Shown: positions 7,227 through 14,535 of the stretch, one piece after another | Position numbering within the stretch: the stretch's first letter is position 1 | Layout of the letters: each line of letters opens with the position of its first letter | Source of the DNA: Candidatus Crickella equi | GTDB lineage: Bacteria > Bacillota > Clostridia > Peptostreptococcales > Anaerovoracaceae | Length of the DNA: 64,000 nucleotides | Assembly (NCBI GenBank): GCA_018064755.1 | Contig: JAGHUP010000006.1 | Location: 1-64,000 of the forward strand | Reading direction: 5' to 3' | The notes under the pieces: generated by a model | Database searches by the model: none | What the model saw: only the letters and a program-made list of their open reading frames with translations | What the model was told of the DNA's origin: nothing | Translations under genes and position numbers: made by a program

Positions 7227-8603
7227 TTATTTGATTACTCCGAATACGTTCAGAAGTACAACGAGCATGAAGAATGGAACGATGACTGTGAGCTCAATCT
7301 TGTCCCACTTAGAAATCTTACCAAACTTTCCGTCGTTAGTAACTTCCTTCTCGTAGTTATCCCAACCCCAGAACCATGGGAAGATAGCAGTCAGTAAGCA
7401 GCCGAGTGGCAGCAGTACATATCCTGAGAAGCAATCGAACCAGTCATAGAGTCCATAGTACTCAACTGATCCAACGTATGCCCATGGAATCTGAACATCA
7501 GACATAACGCCAAATCCGAGGGATACGAGAATGTTCAGAACAGCCATTCCGATTCCGTAGAGAACCAGGCCCTTCTTACGTCCCCAACCAAGGTTGATTT
7601 CGAATGTTCTTGCAGTGATCTCAACGAATGAGAACAGTGATGAAATAACCGCGAAGATCAGTGCTGTGAAGAAGAATGCTCCGATGATTCTTCCGCCTGG
7701 CAGGTTACCAAAGATATCTGTCAGTACTCCGAAGATTAGGGATGGTCCCTTCTGTACGTCAACGCCTGCGCCGAATGCTGCAGGGATGATAACGAATCCA
7801 GCAACGATAGCTGCTACTGTATCAGCGAATGATACGAAGATAGCGTCACTTCTAAGGTTGTTCTTCTTAGGCAGGTTAGCACCCAGTGTTACAAAGAGTG
7901 ACCAACCGATACCAACGGAGAACAGGCACTGAGTTACAGCATCTGCAGCAACCTTAACTGAGAAGTTGCTGAAGTCTGGCATGAGGTAGTACTTAAGGCC
8001 TTCCATAGCTCCTTCTGCTGAAGTACAAGCATATACGCCGCAGATAATCAACAGACAGAAGAGTGCAGGAAGCATTACCTTAGCCATCTTCTCTACGATG
8101 TTAGTAATTCCGAAGAACAGGAAAATAATTGTGAATGCCAGCAGTCCAAGCGCCCATACAAGAGGCTCTACTGTGCTGGAAGTGAAGTCTGTAAAGTACT
8201 GCCATGGGTCAGAACCGAAGTCACCACTTACGATGAAGTTGACAGCGTACTTGATAACCCATCCACCTACTACGAAGTAGTATGCGCAGATCATGATTGT
8301 TGCGAGGTTACCAATCCAACCGAGCAGACCCCAAGCCTTCTTCTTGCCGCACTCTGCGAATGCTGTTACGCAGTCTGACTGAGTGTGACGACCGATTGCT
8401 GTCTCCAGCTCTACCATAGGCTTAGCCAGAAGCAGAATAATAATGATGTAAACCAGCATGAAGATTCCGCCACCACCACGATATGCGAGGTAAGGGAATT
8501 TCCAGATGTTACCAAGTCCAATGGATGCACCGGCTGCTACCATGAGGTATCCGAATCGTGATCCCCATTCCGCCTGTCCACTGTTTAAAGGTGTATCAGA
8601 CAT
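7227..8603 (-). CDS. neurotransmitter:sodium symporter (SNF) family transporter
   Basis: 458 aa, ATG 8601-8603 after TTTAGGAGGAA. The start contains the SNF signature WGSRFGYLMVAAGASIGLGN (Na+ sites in TM1) followed by IWKFPYLAYRGGGG. About 11 hydrophobic helices are visible, as in bacterial members such as MhsT. It imports an amino acid with Na+; proline or another Stickland substrate fits the neighbourhood but the substrate cannot be read from sequence. Single-gene unit between two terminators. Confidence 0.92.
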   Translation of the reverse strand: MSDTPLNSGQAEWGSRFGYLMVAAGASIGLGNIWKFPYLAYRGGGGIFMLVYIIIILLLAKPMVELETAIGRHTQSDCVTAFAECGKKKAWGLLGWIGNLATIMICAYYFVVGGWVIKYAVNFIVSGDFGSDPWQYFTDFTSSTVEPLVWALGLLAFTIIFLFFGITNIVEKMAKVMLPALFCLLIICGVYACTSAEGAMEGLKYYLMPDFSNFSVKVAADAVTQCLFSVGIGWSLFVTLGANLPKKNNLRSDAIFVSFADTVAAIVAGFVIIPAAFGAGVDVQKGPSLIFGVLTDIFGNLPGGRIIGAFFFTALIFAVISSLFSFVEITARTFEINLGWGRKKGLVLYGIGMAVLNILVSLGFGVMSDVQIPWAYVGSVEYYGLYDWFDCFSGYVLLPLGCLLTAIFPWFWGWDNYEKEVTNDGKFGKISKWDKIELTVIVPFFMLVVLLNVFGVIK

Positions 8604-8948
8604 AATAAATTCCTCCTAAAGATAAGTTTTGTCTTTCTTATATGTTTATATCCGCTATGAACAGATATAATAAATGTCGTTTAAATTATAACACTTCTTA
8701 TTTTATATAATAATATGAACTATTTATTATACTTTTATAGCATATTTCCCCACCTGTATTCTTTCTTTACATTGCAAATACTGGTATTTTTTAGTAGACT
8801 GAAGTATATACTTTCTATATTTCTAATCTTAATATTTGTATTATTGAAAAAACAAATAGGAGTCTGGGCGGATACTGCCGTTCAGACTCCTAACTATTAT
8901 TTGTCATATTTTTAGTATTTTTTACGGTATATTTACACGTCTGTACTT
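8604..8948. promoter_or_regulatory. intergenic region: symporter promoter and upstream terminator
   Basis: 345 bp, very AT-rich. The minus strand carries TATAAT (8685-8690) with a weak TTATTA -35 at 17 nt for the symporter gene. The terminator of the yitT operon is at 8851-8903. I see no other gene; the plus-strand 66-codon ORF here runs through the terminator. Confidence 0.5.
8851..8903 (-). terminator. terminator of the binding protein-ATPase-yitT operon
   Basis: A 10-bp stem TAGGAGTCTG/CAGACTCCTA, extended by ACAAATA/TATTTGT, followed on the minus strand by TGTTTTTTC. Confidence 0.8.
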
Positions 8949-9878
8949 CTATTTAGAAAGACGTTTGTCGAAAATGCCGTGAACTTTACCGATTTCCTGT
9001 ACAGATATGAATGCCTGTGGATCTAATTCATATATTGCAGCCACAACTCCGTCAGACTCTTTCTTGGTTACAATAGTCTTTACAATGTTAGTCTGTGTCT
9101 TGGTATATGCACCCTCTCCATACCAACTAGTAACGCCTCTATTAATCTTGTTAGCAAGTTCAGTAGCCATAACTGGAACCTTCGAATATACCGTGATTTC
9201 GATATAGTGATTCTGAAGGTGTCCCTTGTCCATTGCCCAAGCAAGAATCGCAGCATAGAAGATTGAGAAAGCCGCTCCCTCTATGCCATATATGAATGCG
9301 CATATAGAGTAAACGCATACATTTACAATCATATTGATTAATCCGATACTAAATCCTGGTTTCTTCTGAGCGAGAACCATTCCGATACAATCAGAAGCTC
9401 CTGCACCTGCACCAGATGAGAATGTTCCAATTCCAAGTGCAAATCCTCCTACAACTGCCGCAGCGATACATCCCATTATTTTATTCTCAATAATTGGTGT
9501 GTCTGCAACAGGGATTATTGACAGAAACAGTGATAAGGATGTAATCGAATACACTGTCTTTACCAGGAACTTTGCTCCCAGGACCTTCATTCCATACAAG
9601 AATGCCGGGATGCTCATTCCCCAATAGATAATACCCAGCCAGCCAATCTTAGGAATAGCAGGTATTCCAATTGTCTTAAAGAGCAATTCGATGAGCTGGG
9701 CAACTCCCATTGCACCACTACAATAAATTAGAAATGGTGTTACAAGGTAATTCATAGTCAGGGCAAAAATGAAATTGCCAACAGATATGTATACCAGTTG
9801 CTTAATTAATCTTGATGTATCGTTTGACTCTATTCTCTTATCTAATTCCTGAAACTTACTCAATTTTCCAATCTCCAA
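8949..9878 (-). CDS. YitT-family membrane protein
   Basis: 309 aa. Five or six hydrophobic segments in residues 25-205 (YitT membrane domain, with the Gly/Ala-rich GTFSSGAGAGASDCIG) are followed by a soluble C-terminal DUF2179 domain of about 80 residues. The track start is a TTG without a clear ribosome site; a TTG five codons later (9863) has GGAG 9 nt upstream, so the exact start is unsure. It is the third gene of an operon with an amino-acid ABC transporter, 15 bp after the ATPase gene. YitT proteins have no settled substrate. Confidence 0.85.
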   Translation of the reverse strand: MEIGKLSKFQELDKRIESNDTSRLIKQLVYISVGNFIFALTMNYLVTPFLIYCSGAMGVAQLIELLFKTIGIPAIPKIGWLGIIYWGMSIPAFLYGMKVLGAKFLVKTVYSITSLSLFLSIIPVADTPIIENKIMGCIAAAVVGGFALGIGTFSSGAGAGASDCIGMVLAQKKPGFSIGLINMIVNVCVYSICAFIYGIEGAAFSIFYAAILAWAMDKGHLQNHYIEITVYSKVPVMATELANKINRGVTSWYGEGAYTKTQTNIVKTIVTKKESDGVVAAIYELDPQAFISVQEIGKVHGIFDKRLSK

Positions 9879-9893
9879 AAGTGCTGATTCGTA

Positions 9894-10985
9894 CTATTTT
9901 ATGTGCATTGTAAGGATGTTAGTTCCCTTATCATCCATAGTGATTTCCATGTCATCAACAGCATGTTTAACGATGCTCCATGAAATACTATCACCTTCAT
10001 CGTCCGGATTGAATTCACAATCCTTTGTTGAAACTACAACTGTTGCATCTTTATCCCTTGCCGAATATTCGACATCAAACTTGATTTCATAACCCTTTGA
10101 TTTCTTAACCTTAGGCTCTAGAATCTGATAGCATATTTCCTCAAACAGCGTCTCTATGCTTTTTCTAACCGCCGGCTCGATATCATGCTTCAATGCAAAC
10201 TTGCTGAGTTTGGAGTAGAACTCCAAGAAATCACTGCCCTTGGAATCAAGCGTACAACTGAACTGTCTAAACTGCTTAATGAAAGCTCTTGTCTTTTCCT
10301 TCTGCGGATTGTGGAAGATCTGTTCAGGAGTACCCTCTTCATAGATTCCACCTTCATCAAGATAGAAGATTCTAGTAGCAACCTTTTCTGCAAACTTCAT
10401 GTCGTGAGTTACCAGAAGAATTGTGAATTTATATTCTGTCAATCCCTGGATAACCTTCTCAACTTCTCCTACCATTGTAGGATCGAGTGCGGAAGTAGGC
10501 TCGTCGAACAGAATAACATCAGGCTTTATCGCGAGCGTTCTGGCAATTGCGACCCTCTGTTTCTGTCCACCTGAGAGCTGATCCGGATACTTCATAGCAC
10601 ACTGTGCCATTCCAACATCCTCCAGGAGCTTCATTCCATATTCATAGGCCTCCTTAGGATCAACTTTCTGAAGTTCAATCGGTGCATACGTTACATTCTC
10701 GATTACAGTCATATGGTTGAACAGGTTAAAGCTCTGGAATACCATTGCAATCTTACCGCGAACTGTATTCAGTGGAAACTTTGGCGCAGTGATATCCTGA
10801 CCATCAACAACAATCTGTCCCGATGTTGGACGCTCGAGCATGTTCAGCATCCTGAGAACAGTCGACTTACCTGTACCAGACGGACCAATCAGGGCCACCA
10901 CATCACCATCATTAACAGTAAAGCTCATGTCCTTAATTGGAACTACATCCGGATATTCTTTTCTTAAATGTTTTACTTCTATCAT
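9894..10985 (-). CDS. amino-acid ABC transporter ATPase with extra C-terminal domain
   Basis: 363 aa; typical GlnQ/ArtP ATPases have 240-250. Residues 1-245 hold Walker A GPSGTGKST, Q-loop, signature LSGGQKQR, Walker B VILFDEPTSALDP and switch His in VTHD. Residues about 250-363 are an extra domain; its helix FEEICYQIL and the end SIVKHAVDDMEITMDDKGTNILTMHI recall the RsbW-type (HATPase) anti-sigma fold, though ATP-binding boxes are not evident. The start overlaps the permease gene by 4 bp. It energises import through the fused binding protein-permease. Confidence 0.9.
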   Translation of the reverse strand: MIEVKHLRKEYPDVVPIKDMSFTVNDGDVVALIGPSGTGKSTVLRMLNMLERPTSGQIVVDGQDITAPKFPLNTVRGKIAMVFQSFNLFNHMTVIENVTYAPIELQKVDPKEAYEYGMKLLEDVGMAQCAMKYPDQLSGGQKQRVAIARTLAIKPDVILFDEPTSALDPTMVGEVEKVIQGLTEYKFTILLVTHDMKFAEKVATRIFYLDEGGIYEEGTPEQIFHNPQKEKTRAFIKQFRQFSCTLDSKGSDFLEFYSKLSKFALKHDIEPAVRKSIETLFEEICYQILEPKVKKSKGYEIKFDVEYSARDKDATVVVSTKDCEFNPDDEGDSISWSIVKHAVDDMEITMDDKGTNILTMHIK

Positions 10986-12517
10986 AATTTGTATTTCTTG
11001 AGGATTTTTTCCTCAGTCCTCTTCTTAGGTTCGAAGGAAATAGAAACTTTCTTAATAAATGCTGTAATTATCAATACCAAAGCGAGATATATCAGGGCCG
11101 TCGCAATGAGTGGGAAGAACGCCTCATAGGTGCGCGCGCGGATTACGTCAGAGATTTTGGTGAGATCCTGAACCGCAATATATCCAACGATTGCCGTTCC
11201 CTTGAGCATTGATACCAACGTGCTCTTGTAGTTAGGCATGAATTGTGTCATCGCCTGCGGGAATACTATTTTCCAGAATGTCTGTCTATCTGTAAAGCCC
11301 AGGCTATATGCACCTTCAATCTGGCCCCTATCTATTGAAAGAACTGAAACCTTCATTAACGAATATACACTCAGCATCGTACTTATTCCGAATGCAATTA
11401 TTGAAACAACGGTGCCTGAGATATCCGACTTTCCGAAAATGATGTAATAGAGAATCATCAATATTACAACCATAGGAATTCCACTAAACAGCCATGTGAA
11501 AGCGTCAAAGAATTTATTGAGAACCTTGTTACCCTTTCGGCACAACATATAAACCACTAAACCTAACAAAGTTCCCAGGATTGCCGACATCACGAATATA
11601 TTTAAAGTTGTAAGCAGGCCTCCCAGAACATTCTTCCATCTATCTTCGTGAATAAATGTACGCTCAAAGCTGTATTTTATTCCTTCGAGAGAAAATGCAC
11701 TGACATTCTCCTTGGCTACGACCGCCAGGATGTCGCTAGTCTGGTAGCAGTCACTGAAGTCAACACTTTTAGCACGTTCTTCGGTGTATGAAAGAGATGA
11801 AGCACCAAAGTCACACTTGCCCGAAACAACGGCCGGTATGATTCCACCGAAGTCAGATGCGCTAATCGTAAGACCATAACCATATTTCTTGCAGAACATT
11901 GCTGCAAACTCAATATCAAATCCATTGAGTTCTGTACCACTTACGAATGAATATGGTGGAGATGTATTACATACTGCTAAATTTAAGTTTCCATTTTCTG
12001 CCGTGAATGTAAAGTCTAACGGCTCCGCATGTTCTACTGCATAATCTGTATCGTCGAGCCATTTGTGTCTAAGATTTTCGAGTGTCCCGTCCGCTTCACT
12101 TGCAGCTATATACTCATTAAACTGGGCCTGTAGTGCATCAGATTCTTTAGAATCTTTTTTGAAAATGAATCCAAAATCCTGAGTTTGAATCACTTCTTCA
12201 ATGGTTGTTACATCATCGGTCTGCCCTGCCATGTGTTTGGCCTTGAGTCCATCAATCAGGAAATAGTCTATTTTATTATTCTGAAGCGCAGCTATTTCAT
12301 CTGCATATTCATTTACATAGCTAATTTCACTATCAGGAAAATGCTTCTGTGTAACAGCATCATGGATTGTTCCCACAACAACGCCAGCCCTTAAGCCATT
12401 AAGATCATCCAATGATTTTGGATATGCCCTATCACTAGATCCAGCGCAGGATGTAAGTGCCACAACTGCAATCAACATTGGAATCAATATTAACATCTTC
12501 CTAATATCGGTTTTCAT
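10982..12517 (-). CDS. amino-acid ABC transporter fused binding protein-permease
   Basis: 511 aa. A lipoprotein signal (LTSC, Cys near residue 24) is followed by two solute-binding-protein lobes and a permease. Residues about 38-157 look like the second lobe of a family-3 binding protein (GLRAGVVVGT; DGTLENLRHKWL), while residues about 172-272 look like the first lobe (SPPYSFV; GFDIEFA; YTEERAKSVDFS). The lobe order is thus swapped. Residues about 285-500 are a HisM/GlnP-type permease with the coupling-loop motif GAYSLGFT. No ribosome site precedes the ATG, and a TATAAT lies only 9 nt upstream, suggesting a nearly leaderless mRNA. Substrate probably an amino acid. Confidence 0.88.
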   Translation of the reverse strand: MKTDIRKMLILIPMLIAVVALTSCAGSSDRAYPKSLDDLNGLRAGVVVGTIHDAVTQKHFPDSEISYVNEYADEIAALQNNKIDYFLIDGLKAKHMAGQTDDVTTIEEVIQTQDFGFIFKKDSKESDALQAQFNEYIAASEADGTLENLRHKWLDDTDYAVEHAEPLDFTFTAENGNLNLAVCNTSPPYSFVSGTELNGFDIEFAAMFCKKYGYGLTISASDFGGIIPAVVSGKCDFGASSLSYTEERAKSVDFSDCYQTSDILAVVAKENVSAFSLEGIKYSFERTFIHEDRWKNVLGGLLTTLNIFVMSAILGTLLGLVVYMLCRKGNKVLNKFFDAFTWLFSGIPMVVILMILYYIIFGKSDISGTVVSIIAFGISTMLSVYSLMKVSVLSIDRGQIEGAYSLGFTDRQTFWKIVFPQAMTQFMPNYKSTLVSMLKGTAIVGYIAVQDLTKISDVIRARTYEAFFPLIATALIYLALVLIITAFIKKVSISFEPKKRTEEKILKKYKL

Positions 12518-12526
12518 AGTTAGCTT

Positions 12527-12535
12527 ATTATATCA
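12527..12535 (-). promoter_or_regulatory. extended -10 promoter of the binding protein-permease operon
   Basis: TGATATAAT on the minus strand (-10 at 12527-12532). The ATG at 12517 is so close that transcription should begin within about 4 nt of it. Confidence 0.55.
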
Positions 12536-12565
12536 TAACCAGCCAACATTATGTACCAAAGAAAA

Positions 12566-12589
12566 ACCGGTTGACCTAAGTCAACCGGT
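12566..12589 (-). terminator. terminator after prdF
   Basis: ACCGGTTGAC-CTAA(TTAG on minus)-GTCAACCGGT perfect 10-bp stem, followed on the minus strand by TTTTTC. Confidence 0.85.
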
Positions 12590-12616
12590 ATATTTTTCTT
12601 CTACGTCTAATTGATA

Positions 12617-13690
12617 TTAGATGGAGAATCCTCTTGTCATCTTGTCGTCTTCATCCATGAACCAAGTAGCCTCACCGCAGAGATATGCAGCGCCTGTTAC
12701 CTGTGGGATTACTGCGTCGAAATCGCCAACCTTAGCTGTGTCAGCAACACGACCAACGAATCTTGTTCCGATGAATGACTCGTAAACGAATGCCTCGCCT
12801 ACGCCGAGTTCACCGTGCTTGTAGAGCCATGACAGCTTAGCTGATGTACCAGTTCCACATGGTGATCTGTCAACCTGTGGGTTGTCGTGCTCACCGAATA
12901 CCAGTGTATTTCTGAGAGCAAACTTAGCATCTGCACAAGTCTCCTTGTACTCTGCTTCTGTCAGGCTGGATGAGCTGTAGTTCTCGATCAGGTCTACGGA
13001 AGTGATGTCGAGTTCTGGGTGCTGAATCTCGAACTTCTCGTTGATCTCCTTAAGAGCGAAGCTTGACCACTTAACCAGGAAGTCCTTAGTCTCTGGGCAT
13101 GACTTCAGTCCGAAGTTCTTCTCTGCGTCTACGAGAGCGAAGAATGATCCACCGAAGCAGATATCAAACACAACCTTCTTGCCTTCATATTCGAGTTCGC
13201 AGTTCTCTTTGTAAACGAATGCAGGAACGTTAGTCAGAGTTACGCCAGTAACCTTTCCGTCCTTAACAGTAGCAACTGTTCTGATGATTCCAGCAGGTGC
13301 TTCAAGAACTACATTGTTCTCGCCTTCATGCATCTCCATCAGACCAGCTTCGAGAATAACTGTTACTACGCCGATTGTGCAGTGTCCGCACATATTCAGG
13401 TACATACCACCGTCCATGAAGATTACACCGAAGTCAGCTTCCTTGTTAACTGGCTCTACGATGAATGCTCCGAACATATCGTGGTGTCCACGAGGCTCAT
13501 GCATCAGCATTGTTCTCAGATCGTCAAAATTAGCTTCGAGATACTTCTTTCTCTCGATCATTGTGTTACCAACTAATTCTGGGCAGTCAAGAGCTACTCT
13601 GCAGTACTCACCTTCAGTATGAGCTTCAATTGTTCTAATTGGGTTAGTGTAAAGTGCACTATTTACCTTAGGCTCTAATTTAATTGCCAT
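12617..13690 (-). CDS. prdF: proline racemase
   Basis: 357 aa, ATG 13688-13690 after GGAGG. It carries both catalytic cysteines of the proline racemase family: C101 in NMCGH and C278 in DRSPCGTGT. Having Cys at both sites marks a racemase rather than a 3-hydroxyproline dehydratase (Thr). It converts L-proline to D-proline, the substrate of PrdAB. Length fits the family. It has its own promoter (13764-13792) and terminator, so it is a single-gene unit about 6.4 kb upstream of prdC rather than in the operon. 4-hydroxyproline epimerase is the alternative family member, less likely given the prd context. Confidence 0.93.
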   Translation of the reverse strand: MAIKLEPKVNSALYTNPIRTIEAHTEGEYCRVALDCPELVGNTMIERKKYLEANFDDLRTMLMHEPRGHHDMFGAFIVEPVNKEADFGVIFMDGGMYLNMCGHCTIGVVTVILEAGLMEMHEGENNVVLEAPAGIIRTVATVKDGKVTGVTLTNVPAFVYKENCELEYEGKKVVFDICFGGSFFALVDAEKNFGLKSCPETKDFLVKWSSFALKEINEKFEIQHPELDITSVDLIENYSSSSLTEAEYKETCADAKFALRNTLVFGEHDNPQVDRSPCGTGTSAKLSWLYKHGELGVGEAFVYESFIGTRFVGRVADTAKVGDFDAVIPQVTGAAYLCGEATWFMDEDDKMTRGFSI

Positions 13691-13763
13691 GAAAAATTAC
13701 CTCCATAATTATGATTGTAATAATAAATAGATTCGCTGAGAGCCGTCGCCCTCATACACATTG

Positions 13764-13792
13764 ATTTTAACTCTCATATTCTCACGCGTCAA
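13764..13792 (-). promoter_or_regulatory. promoter of prdF
   Basis: TTGACG (13787-13792), 17-nt spacer, TAAAAT (13764-13769) on the minus strand. It starts right at the end of the upstream selenoprotein gene and gives a leader of about 65 nt. Confidence 0.65.
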
Positions 13793-13799
13793 GAAAATA

Positions 13800-14513
13800 T
13801 CAATCTTGTTTCTCATAAATACGCGATTCATATTCATATATATATTCTCTAAATTCTGAGGTAATCGTTTCGTAGAACAATGCCTTAGCCTTCGGATTGT
13901 TCTCAATGATTGGAAGTATTACTTCTAATGCAACATCATGCATTGTTTTCGTACCTTCTCGCCACATATTTTCGGTGAAGCCACAAAACTTCTTAACCAT
14001 AGGTATAGTCTCAGGCTTAGCTGTATTCTGAACAAAAAAGTCCGCCGCCTTAGAGAAGTAGGCATTCATGTCGAGGCCATCCTCATTCTCGTTGTTAATG
14101 TAGCTGTCTTCGCACATAGAAACATAGTCGTCGTACGCTTTAGAGTATATCTTGTTGAGAGACTCTGCGAAAGACTTTGCATTTTTAACGCCGAAGCCCT
14201 CTCTTACAGGGGCATGAGGCTTTAATCCGTCAAATTCAAACCGTTCAATCCATGGGTGCTTCTCATACCTGATGCCAACATTTCCAACGATGTCTAGATC
14301 ATTCTTAGGAATGAACACTTTGCCGATTGGGCTGTCTTCTACGAGATATTTTTCGTCTTCATAATATTCAGCACTATCATCAGTAAAACTTACTGATATC
14401 TCCGGTTTCGGAGGCTCACATCAAGTTTTATACGTGATAACCTGAAGCAAGACATCTTCATATCCCATTTTGTCGCGAATGTATTCAATCGCTTCTTGAT
14501 TCATATTTACCAT
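13800..14513 (-). CDS. selenoprotein with HesB-like CC/Se domain (in-frame UGA)
   Basis: The track shows only a 172-codon ORF (13800-14318, GTG start). The same frame is open upstream to ATG 14511-14513 with GGGAAGG 7 nt before it, interrupted only by a UGA at 14421-14423. Read as Sec this gives 237 aa with TYKT-U-C at residues 27-32, and the following PPKPEISVSF fits the HesB/IscA-like 'CC/Se motif' family, where Cys-Cys or Sec-Cys occupies this place. Residues about 1-105 form this domain; about 105-237 are helical and unrecognised. A SECIS-like hairpin follows the UGA. It lies 22 bp after the antiporter gene. The organism clearly makes selenocysteine (prdB). A pseudogene with one nonsense codon is the alternative. 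Confidence 0.75.
14394..14423 (-). promoter_or_regulatory. SECIS-like hairpin and Sec UGA of the HesB-like gene
   Basis: Minus strand: TGAT, 6 nt, CTCCG-AAAC-CGGAG, 2 nt, ATCA. The 5-bp apical stem is perfect and TGAT/ATCA places the UGA at the base of the hairpin, as in classical bacterial SECIS elements. The apical loop is close to the UGA, so fit to the general consensus is only fair. Confidence 0.55.
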
Positions 14514-14535
14514 ACAACAACCTTCCCAAGCTGTA

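Noticed and set aside
8715-8915. 66-codon plus-strand ORF
   Set aside because: AT-rich, low complexity, and it reads through the terminator hairpin at 8851-8903.
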